NCBI RefSeq assembly: GCF_000424465.1
Contig: NZ_KE384196.1
Location: 1 to 64,000 of the forward strand
Reading direction: 5' to 3'
Length of the DNA stretch: 64,000 nt
Source of the DNA: Butyrivibrio hungatei NK4A153
Lineage (GTDB): Bacteria; Bacillota; Clostridia; Lachnospirales; Lachnospiraceae
Shown: positions 1 to 7,388 of the stretch, piece after piece
Layout: each line of letters starts with the position of its first letter
Numbering within the stretch: the first letter of the stretch is position 1
The notes under the pieces: model-generated
Databases searched by the model: none
The model's input: only the letters and a program-made list of their open reading frames with translations
What the model was told of the DNA's origin: nothing
Made by a program: the position numbers and the translations under genes

Positions 1-2
1 TT

Positions 3-134
3 TCCAATGAGAATCAATACTTGAGCGATTATATCAAATGGAAGGGGCTTACAGAGGATTTTGAATACTTCAAAGCTCATGCCCATAAGGTTCATCTTGA
101 TGAGGACCTGCCATTCGAAAACTATGTATTATAA
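3..134 (+). CDS. C-terminal fragment of an unrecognised protein, cut by the window edge
   Basis: An open frame enters from the left edge and ends at a TAA at 132-134, giving 43 residues ending DLPFENYVL. It is rich in Asp, Glu and His. I do not recognise the family. It lies directly before a block of 22-bp repeats that looks like a transposon end, so it may be the last gene of an IS21-like element, although it does not resemble the IstB tails I know. It could equally be an unrelated gene. Confidence 0.4.
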   Translation, partial: SNENQYLSDYIKWKGLTEDFEYFKAHAHKVHLDEDLPFENYVL

Positions 135-190
135 CTAAAGTAACTCGGGGAATGCTGCTATTGCGGTGTTCCCCATAACAAGAAACTTGG

Positions 191-348
191 TGGTAAACTT
201 TTTCGGTAGCGTTAGTGGTAAACTTTTTCAGTATCGCTACTGGTAAACTTATTCACCAGCGAAAAATGGTCAAATGGTAAAGTTTTTCGCTAGCGAAGTG
301 GTAAACTAATTCGGTAGCGAGTGGTAAACTTTTTCATTGACGTTTACA
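191..348. repeat. Six 22-bp direct repeats, probable right end of an IS21-like element
   Basis: Six copies of a unit close to TGGTAAACTTTTTCGGTAGCG start at 191, 216, 241, 275, 299 and 322, spaced 23-34 bp, all in the same orientation. The block ends in TTTACA at 343-348, matching the ...CA-3' ends typical of IS21-family elements, whose termini carry several transposase-binding repeats. The identification as IS21 is inferred from this architecture; the istAB genes would lie left of the window. No gene is visible in 135-432. Confidence 0.5.
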
Positions 349-382
349 ATGTAGTGTAGAACGGTAAAATGGGATTTTTGTA

Positions 383-422
383 AAAAAAGAATAGGCCTGA
401 ATTGAAGGATCCAATTCAGGCC
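383..422 (-). terminator. Rho-independent terminator of the coiled-coil gene
   Basis: The 11-bp inverted repeat GGCCTGAATTG / CAATTCAGGCC (394-404 and 412-422) with a 7-nt loop is followed on the minus strand by a T-rich tract (383-392). Confidence 0.75.
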
Positions 423-432
423 AAGTACTCAC

Positions 433-831
433 TTATTCTTGTTTATTATGTTCACTTTGTAATTTAGAAATTTTAGAGTGCTTTTCAGCAATCTCAGCTT
501 TTTTTTCAGCGATAAGTTTTTCTTTTCCGGCAATCTCAGCTTCTTTTTCAGCAATAAGCCTTTCTTTTTCGGCAATCTCGGCGTCTATTTTAGCGATAAG
601 TCTTTCTTTTTCAGCAATCTCAGCATCTTTTTTAGCAATCTCAGCTTTGCATTTTTCTTCAGCATCAGTATAACCTGCGGTATACTGAGAATTCATCTGC
701 TCTCTGTAACGACGCTGGCCTTCAAGAATATATTTTTCTTGATCGGCGTAATTTAGTTCGAATATCAACTTTTCTACCTCCTCGATGTCAGGATGATTCT
801 TGGCAAAAAATATGTAGTTAAATTGTAGCAC
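433..831 (-). CDS. Coiled-coil protein, probably the C-terminal remnant of a truncated gene
   Basis: The 132-residue reading starts at a GTG with no ribosome site. Residues about 60-125 are a near-perfect 14-residue repeat of the type EIAEKERLIAEKEA, a long charged coiled coil. The frame stays open upstream to about 918 without an ATG before a stop, encoding a stretch resembling the end of a folded domain. This is what a 5'-truncated gene looks like. In Lachnospiraceae such Lys/Glu repeat tails often end Rpn/PD-(D/E)XK transposase-nuclease family proteins, so I suggest a remnant of that family; that is inference. It has its own terminator at 383-422. A free-standing small coiled-coil protein is the alternative. 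Confidence 0.5.
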   Translation of the reverse strand: MLQFNYIFFAKNHPDIEEVEKLIFELNYADQEKYILEGQRRYREQMNSQYTAGYTDAEEKCKAEIAKKDAEIAEKERLIAKIDAEIAEKERLIAEKEAEIAGKEKLIAEKKAEIAEKHSKISKLQSEHNKQE

Positions 832-926
832 ATTTATACCGAATTTATCAGTATATAACCGGAATCTATTGTGGATAAAGGACAGAATATATATATCATA
901 AGTATTTTTGTATACTAACTACCTGT

Positions 927-955
927 TTGACATGCACATGCTTTGCGTGTATAAT
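927..955 (+). promoter_or_regulatory. Consensus sigma-A promoter of higBA, leaderless
   Basis: TTGACA (927-932), 17-bp spacer, TATAAT (950-955). The expected start of transcription is 7 nt past the -10 box, at 962, which is the A of the higB ATG, and no ribosome site exists. The longer frame starting at 908 begins upstream of this promoter and is therefore unlikely. Confidence 0.75.
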
Positions 956-961
956 ATAATT

Positions 962-1243
962 ATGATAAAGACATTTGCTGACAAAGAAACTGAAAAGGTT
1001 TATAATCAGTTTTTTTCAACAAAATTGCCACAGAATATTCAAAGAGTTGCCTTAAGAAAATTGATTATGATTGATAATGCTGAGGGCGTGGAGGACCTTA
1101 GGATTCCTCCTTCCAACAGGCTTGAGAAGCTTGTTGGTGATAGGGAAGGACAATATAGTATTAGGATTAATGATCAGTATCGGATATGTTTTGTTGCTGA
1201 TAGAAATAATTTTTATAATGTTGAAATAGTTGATTACCATTAA
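962..1243 (+). CDS. higB: HigB-type toxin (RelE superfamily mRNA interferase)
   Basis: 93 residues starting MIKTFADKETEK and ending VEIVDYH. Length, the N-terminal pattern and the C-terminal block RINDQYRICF...VEIVDYH are typical of HigB/plasmid maintenance killer proteins, ribosome-dependent mRNA endonucleases. The start at 962 is preferred because the promoter lies at 927-955 and puts the transcript start on this ATG. The gene abuts an XRE-type antitoxin downstream, the usual toxin-first order of higBA. It sits next to probable transposon remains, consistent with an accessory locus. Confidence 0.85.
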   Translation: MIKTFADKETEKVYNQFFSTKLPQNIQRVALRKLIMIDNAEGVEDLRIPPSNRLEKLVGDREGQYSIRINDQYRICFVADRNNFYNVEIVDYH

Positions 1244-1294
1244 ATGAAATTATTGTTGCGATGTATGCGTGTGTTTAATAATAGGAGAGTTGTT

Positions 1295-1597
1295 ATGGGA
1301 AGATTTATTGAAGCTCCAACGATGAGTGAAATATTGTATGAAGAATTCATGGAACCGTTAGGAATATCTGCTTATAAGCTGGCACAGGCTATTCATGTTC
1401 CTGTATCAAGAATTCAAGATATTCTTCATGATAGAAGGAAAGTGACTGTTGATACATCTCTAAGATTGGCGAGATTTTTTGGGGTGTCGGATCGATATTT
1501 TTTAGACATCCAAAATGATATAGATATAAGAAATCTTAGAATATCTATGGCGGATGATATTAAAATGATTCATCCGTATAATACAGCGGTGATGTAA
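1295..1597 (+). CDS. higA: HigA-type antitoxin, XRE helix-turn-helix
   Basis: 100 residues. It starts at the ATG at 1295 because AGGAGAG lies at 1283-1289; an in-frame earlier start at 1244 has no such site. The helix-turn-helix spans about residues 20-60 (ISAYKLAQAIHVPVSRI...), followed by the VDTSLRLARFFGVSDRYFL block that is characteristic of HigA/VapI antitoxins. It should bind and neutralise HigB and repress the promoter at 927-955. A terminator follows at 1620-1656. Confidence 0.88.
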   Translation: MGRFIEAPTMSEILYEEFMEPLGISAYKLAQAIHVPVSRIQDILHDRRKVTVDTSLRLARFFGVSDRYFLDIQNDIDIRNLRISMADDIKMIHPYNTAVM

Positions 1598-1619
1598 GTG
1601 AAAAAACGAACGAATTAGT

Positions 1620-1656
1620 AGGTCTGAGTTGAGAAAATCAATTCAGACCTTTCTTT
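1620..1656 (+). terminator. Terminator of higBA
   Basis: GGTCTGAGTTGA (1621-1632) pairs with TCAATTCAGACC (1638-1649) across a 5-nt loop, followed by TTTCTTT. Confidence 0.75.
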
Positions 1657-1681
1657 CAACTACTGCATGCTTTTTAAATTA

Positions 1682-1690
1682 TGGTATTAT
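1682..1690 (+). promoter_or_regulatory. Extended -10 promoter element for the secreted acidic protein
   Basis: TGGTATTAT (TGn at 1682-1684, TATTAT at 1685-1690); the -35 region is weak. This leaves a leader of about 60 nt before the ATG at 1757. Confidence 0.45.
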
Positions 1691-1756
1691 ATTTATACAA
1701 GAACATGTCGAAAAACCATATAGATATTTCTGATATATAACAGGAGATTTTGGTTT

Positions 1757-2917
1757 ATGAAGATGCAAAGAATGAAGACAACTGCATTATTAACAGGGAT
1801 TTGTATGGTGGTTATGTCGATCATCAGTCCTGCCTATGCATTGGCGGTTGATACGGTGACTCTTCCGCTTGAAGTATATGGGAAAGATGTGGTGTCTGTA
1901 GCGCTGCCTGCCATCAGCGAAGGCGGTGAGTCTCCTTTTGATTTTGTTATAGATCCGCAGGGACTTATTTTTGCGACCGATGCAGCCAAGTATGGTGGAG
2001 GAAAGGTCGAAGAGGGTGCAACGATACTGTTTAGGAATCATGAAGGAGAATATGATTTCTCAAGGCGAAGTGACAGCCTTACGGTAAAAAACAGAAGTAA
2101 CGTGCCTGTCGTTGTTACGGTAACGGCAAGTATAGAGGATCTCGGAGACATAGAGATTGCCGGAAGTACAGACTTTGGTGATTCTGATGTTTGCGGTATG
2201 TATCTTGCCGTTGTGGATGATGAGGGTAATGAGAAGCCTATTTCGGAGGGCGGTGAAATATCGATCAGTACCGAAATGCGCAAGGCGCCTGATGATGCTT
2301 ATGTTTACAGGATTGATGAGGAGAACGGAAGTTATTCTTACGAGCTTTCAAGGTCTCCTGAAGAGATAGATTTTGATTCGTATTCTTTTGGACTTACCGG
2401 ATATTGTAATCCCAACGGAAACTGGCAGGATATTTCAGTACATCCGGTTGTAAGGGTTACTTGGAAGGTTGAACCGGTACTGTCCGAGGAAGAAGAGGAA
2501 GAGCCTGAACAGCAGGAAGAGCTTGAAGAAGCCGCAACTGCAGCAAGCAGTGAGCAGACTGAGGAGCAAGAGGAGGCCAAAGAGCCTGAATCTGATACTT
2601 CTGAAGCCGGAGTAAAAGAAGCTGAACAGAATAACTCCGAAACTACGGAGCAAAAGACTGACGCAGCGTCTACCGGAGCTTCGGTTGCAGAAAAAAGACC
2701 TGTTCTGGGTGAGCAGGTAGATACTGAGCAGGCGAGTACAGCTGCAAGCGTGAGCGCTCCTGTAGAAGAAAAAGCAGAGGAGAGATCTGAGGATGAAGTG
2801 ACGGCAAAGCATGACGCTGAATCTTCTCGCGAACAGGAGAACACTGACACTTCAGAAAGCATGCAGCCGCCGGCATATGAAGAAAATGCTACAAATTCAG
2901 CTTCTGATGAACAATAA
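1757..2917 (+). CDS. Secreted surface protein with Glu-rich disordered tail
   Basis: 386 residues, AGGAG ribosome site at about 1741-1745. Residues 1-30 form a signal peptide ending in PAYALA. Residues about 31-245 look like a beta-rich domain (TVTLPLEVYGKDVVSVALP..., later VPVVVTVTAS and VRVTWKV), reminiscent in layout of WxL-like or camelysin-like wall-associated proteins, but I see no defining motif. Residues about 246-386 are low complexity (Glu, Ser, Thr, Ala, Gln) and likely disordered; there is no LPxTG or membrane anchor. No function can be assigned. It may be an exported adhesive or spacer protein next to the flagellin glycosylation locus. Confidence 0.7.
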   Translation: MKMQRMKTTALLTGICMVVMSIISPAYALAVDTVTLPLEVYGKDVVSVALPAISEGGESPFDFVIDPQGLIFATDAAKYGGGKVEEGATILFRNHEGEYDFSRRSDSLTVKNRSNVPVVVTVTASIEDLGDIEIAGSTDFGDSDVCGMYLAVVDDEGNEKPISEGGEISISTEMRKAPDDAYVYRIDEENGSYSYELSRSPEEIDFDSYSFGLTGYCNPNGNWQDISVHPVVRVTWKVEPVLSEEEEEEPEQQEELEEAATAASSEQTEEQEEAKEPESDTSEAGVKEAEQNNSETTEQKTDAASTGASVAEKRPVLGEQVDTEQASTAASVSAPVEEKAEERSEDEVTAKHDAESSREQENTDTSESMQPPAYEENATNSASDEQ

Positions 2918-2998
2918 AAATCTAGAGACAAAGTTGTCGGCTGATTACTGGAAGCGACTTGATTGCTAATATTTATTGATTACGTTTTGGAGAATTAT

Positions 2999-4078
2999 AT
3001 GCATAATGCGGAACTTATAAAGCAGATTAATGAAATACTTGCATATATCTGTAATAATGCTGAAAATATGGAGGAAGATGCTGTAAGAGAAAGCTTCTTA
3101 TCTGTACATAAGACGCTTTGCGATAATTTGTTATGTCAAGAGAATAAAGATGTGTTGAATATGCTGTACAAAGCGGTTAATGAGAACATCAACTATATTG
3201 ATGGATTAAGAATATTGGCGATGGATGCGATCATAAAATACGCATGTGCCGACGGAAGTGGAGAAATAACCAAGGAAGTTGAGGATAGTCTCAAACTTGC
3301 GACAAGTGAACTTGATAAGAAAAATAAGCAGATTGCCAATGTGATGGACTATGTCAGTCAGATTGACTATATCAGAACACGTTATCATTTAAGATATGCA
3401 GAGTCTTTGGATAAGTTCAAAGGAAAAGGTGTTGTTTATACCGTTATAACAGGTGACTATGATGCTATAAATGAACCTGAGGTTGGAGACTCAGAGCTTT
3501 CATATATTCTGCTGACAGATAAGGAAAGACCTGATTACAATGGAAGATGGGAAATAAGGATAATCGACAATCCGGACAATCTTGACAACGTGCGCTTTTC
3601 AAGGTATCCCAAGATGTTTCCGCATATTTTTTTTCCGGAGTACGACTATTCTGTGTATGTCGACGGATCTATTGCACTGAAGAAAGACATCAGAAGCTTT
3701 ATAGATACCTATAGTAAAGATTGCGGAATGATCTGTTTTCCGTATTTTAGTTCCAAAAGTATAGTTGATGAAGCGAAGCTGCTGGTTGAGCGTGGAAAAG
3801 CAGACAAGGCAGTACTTGATAAGCAGATAGAAAATTATATGGTAAGCGGCTATACATCAAAGGGATATATAGCGGAACTTGGCTGCATAGTAAGGGACCA
3901 CCATGATGAGGCACTTAAGAAAGTGATGCAGGATTGGTGGGATGAATATATGGCCTATGATCACAGAAGGGATCAGATTAGTTTTGATTATGTATGTCAA
4001 AAAGACGGATATTTATTTGATCTGTGTGACCTTTCGGTATATTTAAATCCTTGGATGGAAATAAAAAAGATACATTAG
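2999..4078 (+). CDS. Glycosyltransferase-like protein, DUF616/TOD1-MUCI70 type
   Basis: 359 residues from the ATG at 2999, chosen for the GGAG at 2989-2992; an upstream TTG at 2963 lacks a site. Residues 1-135 are helical and unassigned. Residues about 140-350 match the DUF616 (TOD1/MUCI70) glycosyltransferase-like family: VVYTVITGDYDAINEP, the block RFSRYPKMFPHIFFPEYDYSVYVDGSI containing a YVDGS donor-site-like motif, then MICFPY and the conserved DQISFDYV. It probably adds a sugar to a glycan or protein. It faces the next gene tail to tail with a 3-nt gap. The specific substrate is unknown. Confidence 0.7.
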   Translation: MHNAELIKQINEILAYICNNAENMEEDAVRESFLSVHKTLCDNLLCQENKDVLNMLYKAVNENINYIDGLRILAMDAIIKYACADGSGEITKEVEDSLKLATSELDKKNKQIANVMDYVSQIDYIRTRYHLRYAESLDKFKGKGVVYTVITGDYDAINEPEVGDSELSYILLTDKERPDYNGRWEIRIIDNPDNLDNVRFSRYPKMFPHIFFPEYDYSVYVDGSIALKKDIRSFIDTYSKDCGMICFPYFSSKSIVDEAKLLVERGKADKAVLDKQIENYMVSGYTSKGYIAELGCIVRDHHDEALKKVMQDWWDEYMAYDHRRDQISFDYVCQKDGYLFDLCDLSVYLNPWMEIKKIH

Positions 4079-4081
4079 TAC

Positions 4082-5035
4082 TTAATTCTTTTTGCACCAT
4101 TCAAGGAACTTATCACAATCTTTTTCAAAAGAGCTCTTTTCTGATGCAATCATTTTTCTGTAATCTGCAAATTTATCCTGATGTTCTTTGAAGTTATCGC
4201 AAATATCGTGAAGAAGCGAATCAAGCTCATCAAGTGAATCAGCGGGGGCTTCAAATTTGTAGTTATCCGGAATCGGAACATCTTTAGAAAAGGCGGCAGC
4301 GCCTTTTTTGTTTGTGATTACGCAGCAGCCGTTTGCAGCGGCTTCTCTGGGGATTCTGTCTTTACCCGGATGCTCGCCAAAGTCTACATAAATCTTGCTA
4401 TTCTGCATCATAAATACCATATGTTCAACATCAAGACCTGTAAGTGCGATCCACTTAAGCCAGGAAGCTTTATCTATAAGAGGTTTTAGTTCGTTATAAC
4501 CTTTAGCCGGATTGTATAGCGCAATATCCTGTCTTAGATGTGCGGGAAAAAGAAATTGCCCATGAGCATCGTTTATATAGTCGGATAAGTACATCCCGTT
4601 GGCATTCGGAATTTTACTCTCTACATAGTCCTTGGAATAATAAGATTGATATAGATGTAGGGAAACTTCATTTCTTATTTGGCTTAGGTTTGATTCTTTA
4701 GTAGAAATGATATAGTTATCTACACTCATCCACCATAAAACTTTTTTTGCATTTTTGATAAAAGGAAGAGACAATGTAAGCCCTTCGGGAAATACAAATA
4801 CGTTATCGGGAGTATCGGCAGCAGCATAATCTGAAATGTGTTCGGTATCATATATCGCATAAGCTTCAGGTGCAGGAACATCTGCACCTAAATCCTCTCC
4901 GACAGGGCGATTCAGATCAACATATATCATAAACGCCGTACCCGGTGAGAGCTCGTTTATTCTGTGGCACATCTGATGTGCGAGCTCAGGACCTCCGCTT
5001 GTTCTGTTTGCAGGTGCGAGAATGTATACGTTCAT
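4082..5035 (-). CDS. GT-B fold glycosyltransferase
   Basis: 317 residues beginning MNVYILAPANRTSGGPELAHQM, with the Gly-rich acceptor loop of GT-B enzymes near residue 15. The C-terminal half carries the nucleotide-sugar side: HMVFMMQNSKIYVDFGEHPGKDRIPREAAANGCCVITN, in which a Gly/Arg/Glu run (GKDRIPREA) resembles the ExxG-type donor loop of GT4-like enzymes. The ATG overlaps the stop of the upstream gene by 4 nt (ATGA at 5032-5035), so both are cotranscribed and probably translationally coupled. It lies 1.4 kb from flagellin, consistent with flagellin or surface glycan modification. Confidence 0.65.
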   Translation of the reverse strand: MNVYILAPANRTSGGPELAHQMCHRINELSPGTAFMIYVDLNRPVGEDLGADVPAPEAYAIYDTEHISDYAAADTPDNVFVFPEGLTLSLPFIKNAKKVLWWMSVDNYIISTKESNLSQIRNEVSLHLYQSYYSKDYVESKIPNANGMYLSDYINDAHGQFLFPAHLRQDIALYNPAKGYNELKPLIDKASWLKWIALTGLDVEHMVFMMQNSKIYVDFGEHPGKDRIPREAAANGCCVITNKKGAAAFSKDVPIPDNYKFEAPADSLDELDSLLHDICDNFKEHQDKFADYRKMIASEKSSFEKDCDKFLEWCKKN

Positions 5036-6225
5036 GAATTGTTCTCCATGTTTTCCATAATGGTTTTGATAATCACAATGACTCTGTGAAGAACTGTGTC
5101 TTCCGCGCAGACTTTCTTGTAACCGTTTAGTGCGATTTCTTCACGTTCTTTATCATGAGTCAGGTAATAATTGGCTTTTTCTATCAGCTCATCGTGAGAA
5201 CGGTATGTCTCCAGATGAACGCCGGGAGTCAGGAACATATCAAGTTCCGGCTGATAATTGGTCAAAAGAAATCCTCCGCAGCCAAGGATATCCCATATTC
5301 TCTGAGGAAGTCCCGATCTTATAGACCTCATTGTCGTATTGAGATTGATCTTGCTTTTCTTGAATATCACAGGCATATCTGTAAATGATTTGGCTAAACC
5401 ACGTTTACGTACATGCTTAGATAAAACTGTTGTGTCACTTCCCGTAAAAAGGTTGAGATTAAAAGGCTGTATATTATCTGCAAGAAAATTCATAAGTTTT
5501 ATGCGTTCCATAGCTGTAATGTGATAACCAATATAGTCATCAATTGCAATCTGCCTGTCTAGATTTCTGATACTAAGCGCTGAAGAATAGAAATTTGGAT
5601 CGGTATCCTTTAAACACTGTATTTCGTTATCGGTAATGGTATTTTCGATATATTCAAGCCCGTATATGCTTTCCTGGAGCTGACACTGCATTTTTTCTTC
5701 AAGAGAAGTGCTGATTTCCGAAGGCAAAGATAACTCGCCGTACGGATCTTTTTCTGTATAAAGAGATCCTATAAAAGATACATCATAGTCATAACCTGTA
5801 GTATCGCCTATTGTAGCATCCAGTCTGGCTGTTGCGGCACCGAGCGGCAAGTGGAAGATACAGCTTGGGTTAGCGTCTTTTATAGATTCATATTGTTTTT
5901 GGTCGAAAAGAAAAACTCTGTTATAAGGGCTCTTGATCGCATTATTGTATATTTCAAGAACGGGGCAATCTACTGAAACGCAGACGTAAGGAAGTTTGAT
6001 CCTTTCACATACCATTGCAATAAATGGAAAAAAATTTATAGAGAAAACGAATAAAGGCTTATGATCAGCAATGAGATTACCAAGATGGGCAATCTTGCTG
6101 TCAACATAAAGGGTGTTTTCCGATAATCCCTGTTTGTCTTCAATTATTGTTAGGCCGACAGCTTTTAGTGCGTCAATATAATCGGGCTCACATATGCTGT
6201 CATATCTGTAAAATATTATATTCAT
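5032..6225 (-). CDS. CgeB/DUF3880-type glycosyltransferase
   Basis: 397 residues. The N-terminal half is of DUF3880 type (FVFSINFFPFIAMVCERIKLPYVCVSVD...), the middle holds YDYDVSFIGSLYTEKDPY, and the C-terminal part is a glycosyltransferase family-1-like domain with SKINLNTTMRSIRSGLPQRIWDILG and GGFLLTNYQPELDMF. It is a clear paralogue of the gene at 8728-9930, which shares the same blocks. A TGGTAGAAT promoter element (6232-6240, minus strand) puts the transcription start on the ATG at 6225, and no ribosome site is present, so the mRNA is probably leaderless. Donor and acceptor are unknown. Confidence 0.75.
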   Translation of the reverse strand: MNIIFYRYDSICEPDYIDALKAVGLTIIEDKQGLSENTLYVDSKIAHLGNLIADHKPLFVFSINFFPFIAMVCERIKLPYVCVSVDCPVLEIYNNAIKSPYNRVFLFDQKQYESIKDANPSCIFHLPLGAATARLDATIGDTTGYDYDVSFIGSLYTEKDPYGELSLPSEISTSLEEKMQCQLQESIYGLEYIENTITDNEIQCLKDTDPNFYSSALSIRNLDRQIAIDDYIGYHITAMERIKLMNFLADNIQPFNLNLFTGSDTTVLSKHVRKRGLAKSFTDMPVIFKKSKINLNTTMRSIRSGLPQRIWDILGCGGFLLTNYQPELDMFLTPGVHLETYRSHDELIEKANYYLTHDKEREEIALNGYKKVCAEDTVLHRVIVIIKTIMENMENNS

Positions 6226-6231
6226 AAATTC

Positions 6232-6240
6232 ATTCTACCA
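6232..6240 (-). promoter_or_regulatory. Extended -10 promoter, leaderless start for the DUF3880 glycosyltransferase
   Basis: Minus strand TGGTAGAAT (TGG 6240-6238, TAGAAT 6237-6232). Seven nt further is 6225, the A of the start codon. Confidence 0.5.
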
Positions 6241-6327
6241 TAAATGGGATAATTATGATGTTATGTGGACGTTTTTGGATAAAAAATGTTGTTTATAAAA
6301 AGTTTATACATTATTTTTTAAAAAAGG

Positions 6328-6357
6328 GGTTATTTTTTTAGATTTATAGTCGATAAT
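6328..6357 (+). promoter_or_regulatory. Possible sigma-28-type flagellin promoter
   Basis: GTCGATAAT at 6349-6357 resembles the GCCGATAA -10 box of flagellar sigma-28 promoters. The -35 equivalent (GGTTAT, 6328-6333, 15-bp spacing) is a poor match to TAAA, so this is tentative. Confidence 0.4.
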
Positions 6358-6427
6358 AAAAGTGTAAAAACAAAACAGAGATGGTTTTTAGGCCAGCACT
6401 AAGAACTATTTCGAAACGAGCAAACGA

Positions 6428-6462
6428 GTGGCAAGGATGCCACCGTACAAATTCAAGGAGGA
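6428..6462 (+). promoter_or_regulatory. Flagellin leader hairpin with CsrA-type GGA motifs
   Basis: GTGGCA (6428-6433) pairs with TGCCAC (6438-6443) and presents AGGA in the loop; the surrounding CAAGGATG fits the core of the CsrA consensus. A second copy, CAAGGAGG (6454-6461), is the ribosome site of flagellin. This two-site arrangement matches the hag leader of Bacillus subtilis, where CsrA blocks translation and FliW relieves it. Regulation here is inferred. Confidence 0.6.
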
Positions 6463-6470
6463 ATTATATT

Positions 6471-7292
6471 ATGGTAGTACAACACAACATTACAGCAATG
6501 AATGCAAACAGACAGCTTGGAATCACAACAGGAATTCAGGCTAAGTCAAGTGAGAAGTTATCATCCGGTTACAAGATCAACAGAGCAGCAGATGATGCAG
6601 CAGGTCTTGCAATTTCCGAAAAGATGAGACGTCAGGTTAGAGGTCTTACACAGGCTTCAGCTAACGCTCAGGATGGTATTTCTGCAGTTCAGACAGCTGA
6701 GGGTGCTCTTAACGAAGTACACGATATGCTTCAGAGAATGAACGAGCTTGCTACAAAGGCAGCTAACGACACTCTTCAGACAACAGATCGTGAGTACATC
6801 CAGTCAGAGCTTAATGCACTTACAAACGAGATCAATCGTACAGGTGCTGCTACAGAGTTCAACAACCAGGCTCTTCTTGATGGAACATTCAAGAATAAGA
6901 ACATTCAGGTTGGATCTGAGACATCTGCTGAGAACCAGATTAAGATTGACATCGATAAGATGACTGCAACCGGATTGGGACTTAGCGCAGATGTTACAGG
7001 AACTGATGCTACGAATGCAAAAGAAACTATCGACAATATCAAGGGATGCCTTGAGAAGGTTTCAAAGCAGAGATCTGATCTCGGTGCTATCCAGAACAGA
7101 CTTGAGCACACAATCAAGAACCTTGATAACGTTGTTGAGAACACACAGTCTGCTGAATCTGCTATCCGTGATACAGATATGGCTACCGAGATGGTTAAGT
7201 ATTCTAACAACAACATCCTTGCACAGGCTGGACAGTCAATGCTGGCTCAGGCTAACCAGACAAACCAGGGTGTTCTTTCACTTCTCGGATAA
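6471..7292 (+). CDS. fliC: Flagellin
   Basis: 273 residues from the ATG at 6471 behind AAGGAGG (6455-6461). Residues 1-140 form the D0/D1 N-terminal helices (MVVQHNITAMNANRQLG, SSGYKINRAADDAAGLAISE) and the last 90 residues form the C-terminal D1/D0 helices (RSDLGAIQNRLEHTI, ending ANQTNQGVLSLLG). Only a short linker lies between, so the outer D2/D3 domains are missing, as in many clostridial flagellins. The protein is the filament subunit, exported by the flagellar type III apparatus. It stands alone with its own terminator, inside a set of glycosyltransferase genes, which suggests glycosylation of the exposed linker. Confidence 0.96.
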   Translation: MVVQHNITAMNANRQLGITTGIQAKSSEKLSSGYKINRAADDAAGLAISEKMRRQVRGLTQASANAQDGISAVQTAEGALNEVHDMLQRMNELATKAANDTLQTTDREYIQSELNALTNEINRTGAATEFNNQALLDGTFKNKNIQVGSETSAENQIKIDIDKMTATGLGLSADVTGTDATNAKETIDNIKGCLEKVSKQRSDLGAIQNRLEHTIKNLDNVVENTQSAESAIRDTDMATEMVKYSNNNILAQAGQSMLAQANQTNQGVLSLLG

Positions 7293-7340
7293 TCTTAGAT
7301 GGTTCACAAGAAAACTTGGTCATTTGCATAATTGCAACTA

Positions 7341-7373
7341 CCAAAGGGGGCTCCGGAAACGGAGCCCTTTTTC
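7341..7373 (+). terminator. Flagellin terminator
   Basis: GGGCTCCG (7348-7355), GAAA tetraloop, CGGAGCCC (7360-7367), then TTTTTC. Confidence 0.9.
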
Positions 7374-7388
7374 TTTTGAAATTTCTTA

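Noticed and set aside
191..348. 22-bp repeats considered as plasmid iterons
   Set aside because: No replication initiator gene is near, and the ...TTTACA end fits a transposon terminus better.
478..756. Phe/Ser-rich plus-strand frame of 92 residues
   Set aside because: It is the complement of the Lys/Glu coiled-coil repeat and has biased composition without a ribosome site.
908..961. Longer start for higB at 908
   Set aside because: It would begin upstream of a perfect promoter, within non-transcribed sequence.
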